The notes under the pieces were generated by a model that was not told where the DNA came from, did not search any database, and worked only from the letters and a program-made list of their open reading frames with translations. Below, in pieces: positions 28,549 through 38,407 of a stretch of DNA of 64,000 nt. The position numbers and the translations under genes are program-made. Numbering within the stretch: position 1 is the first letter of the stretch; each line of letters starts with the position of its first letter. The stretch is from CAWIJJ01 sp963836425 (lineage in GTDB: Bacteria > Acidobacteriota > Terriglobia > Bryobacterales > Bryobacteraceae): assembly GCA_963836425.1 (NCBI GenBank), contig CAWIJJ010000001.1, positions 310,001 through 374,000 on the forward strand, in the 5' to 3' direction.

Positions 28549-31289
28549 TCAAGCCCCGCCGGCGGCTCCGTTTTCCAATGCCCGCTTCACCGTCTGCGCC
28601 AGCGTGCGCGCCGCGTACGGCTTCTGAATAAACGCCGCCAGCCCCTTGCCGGTGAAGTGTCTCACCGCCTCCACTTCGTTGAACCCGCTCGAGAGCACCA
28701 CGCGCATATTCGGGTGCTGCGCGCGCAGGCGGCGCAGCGTTTCCTCGCCATCCATCACCGGCATGGTCAAGTCCAGCAGCACCAGGTCCACCGCGCCATC
28801 CCTCGCGCGGACCACTTCCAGCGCCTCGCTCCCGTTCGACGCCGTCAACACCGTATAACCGTAGCGCTCGAGCGTGCCCTGGGCGGCATCGCGCACCAGT
28901 TTCTCGTCATCCACTACCAGCACCACCCCGGCGCCGCGCAGCCGGACCAGAGATGCTTCCAGTTCCGAGACGGCGGACGCAACAGCTCCGAAGCCGGGAA
29001 GAAGATCTTGAACGTGCTGCCCTGGCCCGGCGCCGAGTACACCCGCAGCGCCCCGTTGTGGCTCCGCACGATCCCAAGCACGGCCGAAAGCCCAAGCCCC
29101 CGTCCCTGGAACTTCGTCGAAAAGAACGGGTCGAAAATCTTGGCGATGGTCTCCTCGTCCATTCCCTCGCCGGTATCATGCACCTGAAGTGTCACGAACA
29201 TCCCCGCTTTCACCGTGAACCCCGGTGCCACCGTCGCCAGGTAATGTTCGTCCACCTCCTGCGCCGCCGTAGTCACCACCACCGTTCCCTGCTTCTGGCC
29301 GATCGCTTCCGCCGCATTGATCACCAGGTTCATGATCACCTGCTGCAACTGTGCTGTGTCCGCTTCCACCAGCGGAAGATCCGGTTTCAATTCCAGCCGG
29401 AGGTGAACGTTCTTCCTAATCGCCGACCGCACCAGCGCCGAGATCTCGCCCACCATCTCGGAGAGATTCACCGGCTGCACCACGAAGCGGCCCTTGCCCG
29501 CATAGGCCAGCATCTGGCGCGTCAGGTCGGCCGCGCGCTCCGCCGCCAGGACCACCTGTTCCACCAGAACCTGCACCGGATGCGCCGCGGGCAGGCTGTC
29601 GGAGGCGAGCGACGCATTGCCCATCACCCCTACCAGCAGGTTATTGAAATCGTGCGCGATCCCGCCCGCCAGCACGCCCAGGCTCTCCAGTTTCGCCGTC
29701 TGCCGCAGCTTTTCCTCGAGCCGCTTTCGTTCCGTCAGGTCGCGGTTGATTTCGAGAAACCCCTGCGGAGAGTCGCCCACGTGCCGCGCCGCCCACCGGC
29801 TCGAGACCGCGAACCGGCTGCCGTCCTTGCGTGTATGCGTCAGCTCCCCTTCCCACATCCCGGCCTTCTCCACCTCCAACTCAATTTCCTGCCGCTCCCG
29901 GGGAAAAACCGTCGCCAGCAAATCGTGGCTCACTTTTCCCACCGCTTCCGCCGCCGTCCAGCCGTACATCGCTTCCGCACCGCGGTTCCAGAATTGAATC
30001 GTGCCGTCCGGCGCGGTGGAGAAAATCGCATCCGTGGCAAAGTCGAGCAGCGCCGCCTGTTGCCGCATGGCTTCCACCAGGCGCAGCCGTTCCAGCGAAA
30101 TCTCGACGTAATGGGCCAGAGTGCGGAGGAACTCGACCTCATCTTCTCCGAGCCGGTCCCGCGTGTGCGACCCGAATGCCAGGCATCCGAACAGCCGGTC
30201 GCCCGCCATCAGCGGGTGTGACACGAAAACCCGCAACCCCATAGCGGAACCCGCATCGCCGCCCGGAACCAGGGAGAGACACGGTGCATGTTCCGAGGCT
30301 GCAATGCCGCCGGCCGTTTCGCCGAAATGCAGGATTTCCACCGCCGCCGCCTGCTCGGCGGTTAACCCTTCGCAGGCGGCTAAAACCAGCCCGCCGCCGG
30401 CCGGGTCGAGCACGCAGTAGAGATAGGTATCGAGGCCAAGCGGCTCCCTCGCCACTCCGAAAACGGCCGGCACGATCTGTTTCGCGGATACCCGGTGCAG
30501 CAACCGTTCCGCCGCCGAAGATAACAGGCGCAGCAGTTCGTTGCGCTTCTGGATTCGACGCTCCGCCAGTTTTTGTTCCGTGACGTTGCGCAGGAAGACC
30601 GTCAATCCGCCCTCCGGCACCGGGTACATGGCGGCGTGGAACCACTCCCCATACGGCGAGTAGAGGAATTCGTAGGTGGCCGGGTGCGCTTCGCTCATCG
30701 CCTGCCTCGCCACCCTCTCGAACTCGTGCCCGCGGAGTTCCGGAAACGCGTCCCACAGTGTCCGCAGTTCCTCCCGCGGCCGCCGGGCGTATTCGGCGCC
30801 CGTCGCATTCACGTAAGCAATGTCGAAATTCGCCTGCACCAGGTAGAACGCGTCACTGACGCTCTCCACCAGCCGGCGCCGCTCCTCGCCCGCCCCCGAA
30901 ATGTGCGCCGCCTGTTCCTCCAGTCGCTGCATCTGGCTGGCCACCGTTGCCCGGGCGCGCCACAATTGTGCGATGAGCAGGCTAATCAGGTAACCGGTGA
31001 CAAGGAACAGAATTAATCCGACCCAGTCCCCGGAAGTGGTCGGGAGCGCCAGGCGATGCGGATCCGCCAGGTAGTAAAGCCCCAACGCGGCGCTCAACAA
31101 GGTGGCGGCGACTCCGGGTCCCAGGCCTCCGAACCAGGCCGAAAACACGACCGCCAGAGAAAACGTGATATATGGCAGCGAGGACCCTAGTACCGCGCTG
31201 AATGCCATCCGAAACCAGAAGCACAACAGCACGGCCGCAATTGCCGCGCCGTACTGGACCAGTGGCGAGCGGCTCGCAGCTTGTCGCAT
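28549..31289 (-). CDS. Hybrid sensor histidine kinase (membrane, PAS, GAF, PAS, HisKA, HATPase) with C-terminal receiver in a shifted frame
   Basis: ATG 31289 (MRQAASRSPLVQYGAAIAAV) starts a protein with about four TM helices resembling the DUF4118/KdpD sensor region. It continues with a PAS domain (SVSDAFYLVQANFDIAYVNA), a GAF-like domain, a second PAS (FATDAIFSTAPDGTIQFWN), the phospho-His helix in GGIAHDFNNLLVGVMG, and the ATPase domain (VINAAEAIG, DTGEGMD, GRGLGLSAV). That frame stops at 28914. A full receiver domain lies in another frame ending at 28549 (VVLVVDDEKLVRDA, LVLLDLTMPVMDG, FIQKPY). A one-base loss near 28975 would fuse them as a normal hybrid kinase. The alternative is a separate receiver gene starting at GTG 28926. 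Convergent with the SEFIR gene, 15 bases apart. Confidence 0.85.
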
Positions 31290-31387
31290 CTTAATGTGGT
31301 AGCTCTTTACGTTACGTCTCGGTGTCCTGTTCCATATTATCGCCACTCGCTTACCCCGCCGCACTCTTTCGGTTATAGAATGCCCGT

Positions 31388-32719
31388 ATGCTTTGCCGAC
31401 CCGTTTCTCTGATGGCTGCCGCCTTGTTGTGTGGCGTCGCCGCCGGTCAGACCGCGCCGCCTCCTCCCGCGGCGAAGAAGGCCGCGGCTCCGCCTCCGTC
31501 CGTCGTAGCCGGCATTCCGGTCAACTACGACGAATCGGCTGTCGGGACGTACACGCTGCCCGATCCGCTGGTGATGCAGAACGGCACCCGCGTTCGCGAT
31601 GCCAGGACGTGGACCGAAAAACGCCGGCCCGAAATCGTCCGCCTCTTTGAAGAAAATCAGTACGGCCGCGCTCCCGGCAAGCCTCGCGACATGAGCTTCG
31701 ACGTGTTTGACAAAGGCACGCCCGCCTACGGAGGCAAGGCCATCCGCAAGCAGGTCACCATCTACTTCTCCGCCGACAGGAACGGCCCCCGCGAGGACCT
31801 GGTGGTGTACGTTCCCGCCAACGCGGGCAAGGCGGTGCCGCTGCTGCTGGCCATCAACTTCTCCCCCAACGTCTCCAGCTTCGACGATCCCGGAATCCGC
31901 GCCGGCGAAATGTGGAACGCGCGCGAAAAGAAGAAGGTGCCCGCGACGCGCACCGGCGGCTTCGGCCGCATCAACGTGGAGAACATCGTCGCGCACGGTT
32001 TCGGCGTGGCCGGAATTTACTACGGCGATATCGATCCCGACTTCCTCGACGGCGTCTCGCTGGGCGTGCGCGCCAAATACCTCAAGGCCGGCCAGACCGA
32101 GCCCGCGCCCGATGAGTGGGGCGCCATCTCCGCCTGGGCCTGGGGCTTGAGCCGCGCCGTCGATTACCTCGAAACCGACAAGGCCGTGGATGGCAAAAAG
32201 ATCGCGATCTACGGCGTCTCGCGCCTCGGCAAGACGGTGATGTGGGCCGGCGCGCACGATACCCGCATCGCCATGGTGATCGCCAGTTGCTCGGGCGAAG
32301 GCGGCGCCGCTCTCAGCCGCCGCAATTACGGCGAGACCATCGCGCACCTCACCGCGCCCACCCGTTACCCCTACCAGTTCGCCGCCAACTATGGCAAATA
32401 CGGCGACCGCGTCTCCGAGTTTCCGGTGGACGCCAACCTGCTGGTGGCCCTCATGGCGCCGCGTCCCGTGCTGCTCCAAACCGGCAGCACCGACGGCTGG
32501 TCCGATCCTAAAGGTGAATTCCTCGCCGCCGTCGCCGCCGAACCCGTCTACCGCCTGTTCGGCAAGCAGGGACTCGGCACCACCGAATGGCCGGCGGCCG
32601 GCGAGCCGATCCTTCACGACATCGGATACTTCATGCATTCCGGCGGTCACGGCGCGTTGCCCTCCGACTGGGATGTTTTCCTGAAATTCATGGAGATGCA
32701 CTTCAATGAAGGGCGCTGA
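31388..32719 (+). CDS. Secreted CE15-type glucuronoyl esterase-like protein
   Basis: A 443-residue exported alpha/beta hydrolase. The signal peptide is MLCRPVSLMAAALLCGVAAGQ, followed by a Pro/Ala linker. The nucleophile motif GVSRLGK (about residue 278) is the CE15 G-x-S-R-x-G-K signature. The acidic residue lies in SCSGEGGAALSRRNYGETI and the histidine in HSGGHGAL. CE15 enzymes cleave the ester between glucuronic acid of xylan and lignin alcohols. It is the first gene of a unit with the DUF1080 and oxidoreductase genes downstream (gaps of 64 and 19 bases), which supports a plant-polysaccharide role. Confidence 0.88.
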   Translation: MLCRPVSLMAAALLCGVAAGQTAPPPPAAKKAAAPPPSVVAGIPVNYDESAVGTYTLPDPLVMQNGTRVRDARTWTEKRRPEIVRLFEENQYGRAPGKPRDMSFDVFDKGTPAYGGKAIRKQVTIYFSADRNGPREDLVVYVPANAGKAVPLLLAINFSPNVSSFDDPGIRAGEMWNAREKKKVPATRTGGFGRINVENIVAHGFGVAGIYYGDIDPDFLDGVSLGVRAKYLKAGQTEPAPDEWGAISAWAWGLSRAVDYLETDKAVDGKKIAIYGVSRLGKTVMWAGAHDTRIAMVIASCSGEGGAALSRRNYGETIAHLTAPTRYPYQFAANYGKYGDRVSEFPVDANLLVALMAPRPVLLQTGSTDGWSDPKGEFLAAVAAEPVYRLFGKQGLGTTEWPAAGEPILHDIGYFMHSGGHGALPSDWDVFLKFMEMHFNEGR

Positions 32720-32783
32720 GGCCGGCCTCGCCGCCGGGGACTGCAAAGCGGCGCGCCCCGCACATTCGGTACAATACCTTCGC

Positions 32784-33740
32784 ATGCGAAAACTCGTTAT
32801 TTTATCGGCACTGGCCTGCCTGGGATCGCTTTCGGCCGGCGCCCAGTCCGCAAAGAACTACCTCGGAAGGTGGGATGTTACCGTCACGTCGCCCAACCGC
32901 ACCTGGGGGCAGTGGTTCGAAATCGTCGAACAGGATGGAAAGCTCGGCGGCCGCATCCAGCCTTCGGGCGGCGCGGTCCGCAACATCATCGACGCCAAAA
33001 TCGAAGATGGCAACCTGGTGATTACCACCGCGGCCGCGGTCAATAACGCCAAGGGCAACCGGCCTCCGCAAACCTGGGTGCTTAGCGGCGATGCCAACAA
33101 GCTCACCGGAACCCAGAAAAACGGCGACAACGTCACCGCGCAGATCGCCGCCGTGCGCGCTCCCGAACTCAAGCGGCCCATGCCCAAGGCCTGGACGAAT
33201 CCCGAACCCCTGTTCAACGGCAAGGACCTTACAGGATGGGAAACGATCGGCCAGAACACCAGCTATTGGGTCGCCCGCGACGGCGAACTGGTAAACGACA
33301 ACCCCGGCGACCGGCAGAAGCCCGGCGCCAACATCAAGACCACGCGCAAGTTTGACGACTTCAAGCTGCACATTGAAGTCAATTGCCCGGAGCACGGAAA
33401 CAGCGGCATTTACCTGCGCGGCCGTTACGAAATTCAGGTGGGAACCGAAGGCGGCTCCAACCCCAAGAACGAGATGGGCGCGGTGTATGGCTACTACCCC
33501 GCCGGCGGCAACGTTCCCCTGAACCTCGGCAACTGGTCGGTCTTCGACATCACCCTCGTGGGGCGCTACGTGACCGTGGTCCGCGACGGCGTGAAAATTC
33601 ATGACAACGTCGAGATCCCCGGCATCACCGGGGGCGTACTCGATTCCAACGAAAGCGAGCCCGGGCCGTTCTTCCTCCAGGGAGACCACCAGGGCGTGAT
33701 CCGTTTCCGCAACATTACGATCTCGGTGCCGAAGCAATAG
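32784..33740 (+). CDS. DUF1080 (3-keto-disaccharide hydrolase) domain protein
   Basis: A 318-residue exported protein (signal MRKLVILSALACLGSLSAGAQ). A small beta-rich N-terminal domain (about 22-125: YLGRWDVTVTSPNRTWGQWF) precedes the DUF1080 lectin-like fold (EPLFNGKDLTGWETIG, DGELVNDNP, DFKLHIEV, GNSGIYLRGRYEIQV, WSVFDITLVG, PGPFFLQGDHQGVIRFRNI). DUF1080 members have been linked to hydrolysis of 3-keto-glycosides. The ATG at 32784 starts the signal peptide; an in-frame extension to 32706 does not. It lies 19 bases before the Gfo/Idh gene, whose family can make 3-keto sugars, so they may act in one pathway. Confidence 0.88.
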   Translation: MRKLVILSALACLGSLSAGAQSAKNYLGRWDVTVTSPNRTWGQWFEIVEQDGKLGGRIQPSGGAVRNIIDAKIEDGNLVITTAAAVNNAKGNRPPQTWVLSGDANKLTGTQKNGDNVTAQIAAVRAPELKRPMPKAWTNPEPLFNGKDLTGWETIGQNTSYWVARDGELVNDNPGDRQKPGANIKTTRKFDDFKLHIEVNCPEHGNSGIYLRGRYEIQVGTEGGSNPKNEMGAVYGYYPAGGNVPLNLGNWSVFDITLVGRYVTVVRDGVKIHDNVEIPGITGGVLDSNESEPGPFFLQGDHQGVIRFRNITISVPKQ

Positions 33741-33759
33741 CACCACTGGAGGATTAAAA

Positions 33760-35286
33760 GTGTCGGATTTCAATTTTTCAAGACGTCATTTCTTCTATGG
33801 CGCCCTTTTGGCGGGCGCGGTGCCGGTGGGCGGGTTCGGCAGCGCCGTGTCGCTCAAAGGCGCGGGCTACAAATCGCCGAATGAGAAGCTGAACGTAGCT
33901 TCGGTGGGCGCCGGCGGCAAGGCCGCCAGCGACATTCAGGGCGTGGCCGCGCTCGGCCAGAACATCGTGGCCTTGACCGACGTGGACGACAAGCGCGCTG
34001 CCGCCACCTATGCGCGCTTTCCCAACGCCAAAACCTATAAAGATTTCCGCAAAATGCTGGATGCGGAGGAAAAGAATATCGACGCGGTCATCGTCACGAT
34101 TCCGGATTTCATGCACGCCACCGTGGCCCTGGCGGCCATGGAGCGGGGCAAGCACGTCTACGTGCAGAAACCGCTGGCGCGTACGGTGTGGGAAACCCGC
34201 GTGCTGCGGGAAGCGGCGCAGAAATATAACGTAGCCACGCAGATGGGCAACCAGGGCTACGCGCAGGAAGGTTCGCGCGTGGCTTCGGAGATGATCTGGA
34301 ACGGCGACATCGGCGATGTGACAGAGGTCCACGCCTGGACCAACCGTCCCATCTGGCCGCAAGGCCTGACCCAGCCGCCCAAGGAAGAGCCGGTGCCCGA
34401 TACCCTCGATTGGGACCTGTGGCTCGGCATCCAGAGCATGCGTCCCTACAGTTCGGAGTACATGCCGTTCAACTGGCGCGGCTTCTACGATTTCGGCTGC
34501 GGCGCGCTGGGCGATATGGCCTGCCACGTTTTGGGAGCGCCCAACATGGCGTTGGTGCTCGGGCCGCCGACCAGCGTCGAGTGCACCACCATCGAAGGCA
34601 AGAGCGACTTCACGTTCCCCAAGAAGTCGGTCATCCGGTACGACTTCCCGGCGCGCGGTGCCTTCCCGGCGGTGAAGATCTTCTGGCACGACGGCGTGCC
34701 TCCCGGAAAGGCTCCCTACCGCCCGGCTGACATCCCCGACGACGAACCCCTGGGCGATGCACCCCGCGGCGCCGGTGGTGGACGCGGAGCGGGCGCAGGG
34801 CGCGGCGGTCGCGGCAACGCGGCCAATGCGGCGGCTCCCGCGGCCGGCCAGCAGGCTCCGGCCGACCCGAGAACTCCGGGCCGGATGGAGAGTGTCAGCG
34901 GCGCCGGGCGCGACAGCCAGAGCGGCGTGCTCTTCGTCGGCAGCAAGGGCTACATCACCTGCGGCGAGTACGGCGGCGGAACACGCATCGTGCCGGAGTC
35001 CAAGGCGGTGGATTACAAGTTCCCGCCGCAGATCCTCAACCGGTCGCCCGGAACTTACGCCGACTGGGTGCGCGCCTGCAAGGGCGGCGACGAAGCCTGC
35101 TCCAATTTCAACGTGTCCGCTCCCTTCACCGAGTGGATCGCGTTGGGTGTGGTGGCGCTGCGGTTCCCCAACACCAAGCTCGAATACGACGCCACCAAAA
35201 TGCGCGTTACCAACGTGGCTGACGCCAACCAGTACCTCAGGCCGGCCAAGATCCGCGCCGGCTATAAGCTGAACTGGAAGCTATAG
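33760..35286 (+). CDS. Tat-exported Gfo/Idh/MocA oxidoreductase
   Basis: A 508-residue NAD(P)-dependent sugar oxidoreductase. The GTG start at 33760 is supported by GGAGG eight bases upstream and by the twin-arginine signal that follows (FNFSRRHFFYGALLAGAVPV). The Rossmann part has NVASVGAGGKAASD and VVALTDVDD-like strands (here IVALTDVDD), then GKHVYVQKPLARTVWE, the EKP-like motif in the form QKP. The C-terminal substrate domain has DFGCGALGDMACHVL. An insert at about 325-390 is Gly/Arg/Ala-rich and low in complexity. Tat export suits a periplasmic enzyme with tightly bound cofactor, as in the glycoside 3-oxidation family. A strong hairpin follows the stop. Confidence 0.9.
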   Translation: MSDFNFSRRHFFYGALLAGAVPVGGFGSAVSLKGAGYKSPNEKLNVASVGAGGKAASDIQGVAALGQNIVALTDVDDKRAAATYARFPNAKTYKDFRKMLDAEEKNIDAVIVTIPDFMHATVALAAMERGKHVYVQKPLARTVWETRVLREAAQKYNVATQMGNQGYAQEGSRVASEMIWNGDIGDVTEVHAWTNRPIWPQGLTQPPKEEPVPDTLDWDLWLGIQSMRPYSSEYMPFNWRGFYDFGCGALGDMACHVLGAPNMALVLGPPTSVECTTIEGKSDFTFPKKSVIRYDFPARGAFPAVKIFWHDGVPPGKAPYRPADIPDDEPLGDAPRGAGGGRGAGAGRGGRGNAANAAAPAAGQQAPADPRTPGRMESVSGAGRDSQSGVLFVGSKGYITCGEYGGGTRIVPESKAVDYKFPPQILNRSPGTYADWVRACKGGDEACSNFNVSAPFTEWIALGVVALRFPNTKLEYDATKMRVTNVADANQYLRPAKIRAGYKLNWKL

Positions 35287-35292
35287 CTCTCA

Positions 35293-35318
35293 CGGGGCGG
35301 GCTGCAATGCCCGCCCCG
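35293..35318 (+). terminator. Hairpin after the oxidoreductase operon
   Basis: A 10-bp perfect GC stem, CGGGGCGGGC (35293-35302) and GCCCGCCCCG (35309-35318), with loop TGCAAT. It begins seven bases after the stop codon. There is no T-run, so termination may be weak or rho-dependent, but the stem would be very stable. Confidence 0.6.
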
Positions 35319-35416
35319 CATAGAGCCTGCGTGCGCCTTCACACACAAGCGGGAACCGGTCCACCTCCAGGGCGCGTAAAGTAGAGTGAGGGCGTTGCTT
35401 CGCGCCGTTCGTCGTA

Positions 35417-35809
35417 ATGGGGAATCTTAATCAATCCGTTCTGGTGCTCGAGGACGATCCTTCCAGCCGCTTCGTGCTGAACGCAGTACTTGAATCGGCC
35501 GGCTTCAAGGTGCTGGAGAGCAGCCGCGCAACAGACGCGATTGAAATCTGCCGCAGCCATCCGGAACCGATTCACCTGCTGCTCTCCGACGTCGTGCTGC
35601 GCGGTGACGGAGGTCCCGAGATTGTCCGCGAGCTTCAGGCGCTTCAACCCGGGATGGCGATTCTGTTCGTCAGCGGGTACCCGCTCGAAGTGCTGGAGCA
35701 TCGCGGCATGCTGGAACCGGCGGACATCGCGGCCCCGCGCAGGGGGTTCCTCCAGAAACCGTTCACGGCGCAAACCCTGTTGACGGTCATTCGCGGGCTG
35801 CTGACCTAA
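35417..35809 (+). CDS. Single-domain response regulator
   Basis: A 130-residue stand-alone receiver: acidic pair LVLEDDPSSR, phospho-acceptor Asp in HLLLSDVVLRGDGG, Ser/Thr-equivalent in ILFVSGYP, and Lys in FLQKPFTAQTL. It has no output domain, so it would act in a phosphorelay or by protein contact. Its last four bases overlap the convergent M14 gene end. No partner kinase is adjacent. Confidence 0.9.
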   Translation: MGNLNQSVLVLEDDPSSRFVLNAVLESAGFKVLESSRATDAIEICRSHPEPIHLLLSDVVLRGDGGPEIVRELQALQPGMAILFVSGYPLEVLEHRGMLEPADIAAPRRGFLQKPFTAQTLLTVIRGLLT

Positions 35810-37641
35810 GGAAGCTTCTCCCAGACCCGCACGATCGGGTAGCGCCCCGCGTCGTTCGACTCGTACCTGGATTGCCGGTACCACCATTCGAGGCGAGCGC
35901 GCGCATCGGAGGCGAACTGCGGGTCGGCCGCCAGGCGCGCTTCGAACTGTTTGCGCAATTCGGGCGATTCGGCCATCATGCGGCGGGCGATGGGTTCGGA
36001 CAGGTAGTCCCCGACCCCCTCGCCGCCTCCGAAGATCGCATACAGAAATCCCCACCGCATGAGTGAATCGGGCGCCTGCGGTTCCAGCATCGACAGGATC
36101 AGGCGCGCGCGCCGCTGCTTCAGCGGCACCCACCAGGCACCGGCCGGAATGGCGATGGTTTCGTTCACCAATTTGGAATCGAAGCTCACCGCGATGTGTC
36201 CCTCGCTGGGGGATGGCGCGTAGCGGACGTTGGTGAAGCGGTAGGTTTCAAACTCCCGTTCGACCGGCTTTGCCGTGCGCTCCATTTCCACCCCGTGCAG
36301 TTTCAGGATCTCCGCGATTGCGCCCCACGCCGGAGGGATCAGGTACCCGAGCGGCATCTGCGCCTCGGCGGCGGTGTCGAACTGGTCGTGAATCACGGTG
36401 TCGAAATTGTCGGGTTCGGCGGTGTACCGGGTGACTCCGGCGCCGGTCACCTCGCTCTGAAACGGGCCGTTTTTGAGGCCCTTGTATGCCACCGGGCGGC
36501 TCCGGTCGCTCAGCTTGCCGGCCAGGTACACGGGCGCGGCCGACCGGTCGCCGGCGCGCGACTCCATTTGCCGGTCCGCCTCGCGGACCGCGCGCCTGAG
36601 CGCTTCGGGATCGCGCAAAATGATTTCGATGGCGTGCCGGTTAATGTCGTAATTGGCCCAGGCCCGAGTTTTGGCCGCTTTCAGGCTGTGGGTCTCCACC
36701 AGCAGCCCGGGGCGGTTCAGCGCCGCCGTGTAGAGGTGCGAATAGCGCGGCGAAAACACTTCGGAGAAGAACTCGCGCCGGCCGCCCGCGTTGCGCATCA
36801 TGCCGTAGGGCGCCACCAGGTGCCCGTCCGCGGTCATGCGCTTCTCGAGCTCGGGCACGAAAAGGTCGCGCACCCAGCCGCGCACCGGTTCCGCGATGTC
36901 GTCGTTGCGCGCCATGTCCCAGGTGACGTCGTACTGAAAATCGGCGCCGTCGGTGACGTGATTATCGATGAAGAAGTCCGGGTTCCAGGCATGGAAGAGG
37001 CGCAGCCATGCGCGCATTTCCGGCGTGTCGGCCTTGATGTAATCGCGGTTGAGGTTGAGGCGTTGCGCGTTGGCGCGAAGCCCTGTGGTCCTGGGGCCGT
37101 TCTGGCTGGGGCGGTGATAGGGGCTGAGGTGTTCGTGGCCGTCCACGTTGAATACCGGGATGATGACGAAGATGGCGCGATCGAGCCAGGCGGCATAGCG
37201 GCGGCTGACGGTCATGTCGCGCACCAGCATCAGCGTAGTGTCCTTGCCTTCGATCTCGCCGGAGTGGATGCCGCTCTGGATGAAGATAACCGCCTTGCCC
37301 GTGCGCGCGGCCGCCTCGGGGGTGAAGGCGCGATCGCGGGAAACCGCCAGCGCGATCATGGTGCGGCCCTCCGGGGTGACGCCGATGTCCAGCACTTTGA
37401 CAAAGCGCGAGGCCTTTTCGAGGCGGTGCGCAACCTCCACGGTTTCGGCATAGGGACCGGTTTGGTTCCATTCGGTGCGTTCTCCGGTGGTCAGCAGCTC
37501 GGGCGGCGAGTCTTTGGTGCTGGCGGCGAGCGACGGCGCTGTGCTGCCGGCGGCCGGTTCGAAGGCCGAATGCGGCGCGACCGGGTTCTGGGCCAGGCAG
37601 GCGCAGGCGGCGGCGAAAAACAGCAACGGGCGGCAATCCAT
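35806..37641 (-). CDS. Secreted M14-family zinc carboxypeptidase
   Basis: A 611-residue exported peptidase (signal MDCRPLLFFAAACACLAQN). The zinc-binding H-x-x-E is in QSGIHSGEIEGKD (about residue 148) and the third ligand His in DNHVTDGADF (about 226). NRDYIKADTPEMRAW and NVDGHEHLSPYHR follow the family pattern. The C-terminal 200 residues form an accessory region common in acidobacterial M14 proteins. It would trim C-terminal residues from peptides outside the cytoplasm. Convergent overlap of four bases with the response regulator. Confidence 0.9.
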   Translation of the reverse strand: MDCRPLLFFAAACACLAQNPVAPHSAFEPAAGSTAPSLAASTKDSPPELLTTGERTEWNQTGPYAETVEVAHRLEKASRFVKVLDIGVTPEGRTMIALAVSRDRAFTPEAAARTGKAVIFIQSGIHSGEIEGKDTTLMLVRDMTVSRRYAAWLDRAIFVIIPVFNVDGHEHLSPYHRPSQNGPRTTGLRANAQRLNLNRDYIKADTPEMRAWLRLFHAWNPDFFIDNHVTDGADFQYDVTWDMARNDDIAEPVRGWVRDLFVPELEKRMTADGHLVAPYGMMRNAGGRREFFSEVFSPRYSHLYTAALNRPGLLVETHSLKAAKTRAWANYDINRHAIEIILRDPEALRRAVREADRQMESRAGDRSAAPVYLAGKLSDRSRPVAYKGLKNGPFQSEVTGAGVTRYTAEPDNFDTVIHDQFDTAAEAQMPLGYLIPPAWGAIAEILKLHGVEMERTAKPVEREFETYRFTNVRYAPSPSEGHIAVSFDSKLVNETIAIPAGAWWVPLKQRRARLILSMLEPQAPDSLMRWGFLYAIFGGGEGVGDYLSEPIARRMMAESPELRKQFEARLAADPQFASDARARLEWWYRQSRYESNDAGRYPIVRVWEKLP

Positions 37642-37711
37642 GGGTTAGATGCTAGCGCGCCGCGCGGCGTGGTGTCTAAAGCCCGGGCTGTTTTTCGACG
37701 ATCTGTTGGAT

Positions 37712-37996
37712 GTGACAGTGAAGGAAGATTTGATCCGGGAAGCGCTGTTCCGCAGCAGTCCCGCCGATCTCGACAAGATACTGACGGCAATCGAAGGGTA
37801 CCGGACGTGCGCCATCACCGCGGAAAGGCTGCGCCGCTCGCCGGAACTCGAGGAGCAAAGGATTCAGGCGCTGGAGTGTGCCGGCTATTGCGAATCCACG
37901 CTCCAGGAGTTCGTCGCCACCGGGCGGCTGCCGAAATCCGAGTCCCTCCATCCGGAATTCGTCAGCTCGCATCTGCGTTTGTCCCTGCGCTGGTGA
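37712..37996 (+). CDS. Small protein of unknown function
   Basis: About 94 residues from GTG 37712 (VTVKEDLIREALFRSSPADL), or 115 from ATG 37649. The sequence is amphipathic and helical (PADLDKILTAIEGYRTC, SPELEEQRIQALECAGY) with two or three Cys. No family recognised. It is divergent from the M14 gene and ends 25 bases before the end of the minus-strand gene at 38022. Start uncertain. Confidence 0.45.
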   Translation: MTVKEDLIREALFRSSPADLDKILTAIEGYRTCAITAERLRRSPELEEQRIQALECAGYCESTLQEFVATGRLPKSESLHPEFVSSHLRLSLRW

Positions 37997-38021
37997 GATT
38001 GGTGGCGCCGTGGCGATATGG

Positions 38022-38363
38022 CTAAACGAACGGGTGCGCGGATGCGGCGGTGGCTGTCCGGGTGAGCGCCGGTGCCGGCGCGTCGCCGGCGTCACTCTCT
38101 CCGGAGAACAACAGTTGAATCAGGCGGGCGGCCAGTTCCGGCGGACAAATGCAATCCGCCTCGGTGACCTCTACGGAGCGAGCGGAGGTTTGCCAGGCAA
38201 ACTCCACCTGCACCGCCTCGCAATCGTCGCTGATCCAAAACTCGCCTCGCCGGACCAACTCGGTGATGTCGTCCGATCCCTGGATCGCCACTCTCATCGC
38301 CGCTGCTGTCCGCGAAAGAAGCACTGCCTCTTTTTGTGTGCCGTTGCCGAATCGGATAAACAT
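38022..38363 (-). CDS. Small protein of unknown function
   Basis: A 113-residue protein beginning MFIRFGNGTQKEAVLLS. The middle part (MRVAIQGSDDITELVRRGEFW, then CEAVQVEFAWQ) looks like a short beta-rich fold; the tail is Ala/Pro/Thr-rich. No family recognised. Its start is about 150 bases from the divergent tannase gene, with a 9-bp inverted repeat between them. Confidence 0.5.
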   Translation of the reverse strand: MFIRFGNGTQKEAVLLSRTAAAMRVAIQGSDDITELVRRGEFWISDDCEAVQVEFAWQTSARSVEVTEADCICPPELAARLIQLLFSGESDAGDAPAPALTRTATAASAHPFV

Positions 38364-38407
38364 TTTTTTCTCCCTGCACCTGCATCATGCGATACCCGGG
38401 AAAAGTT

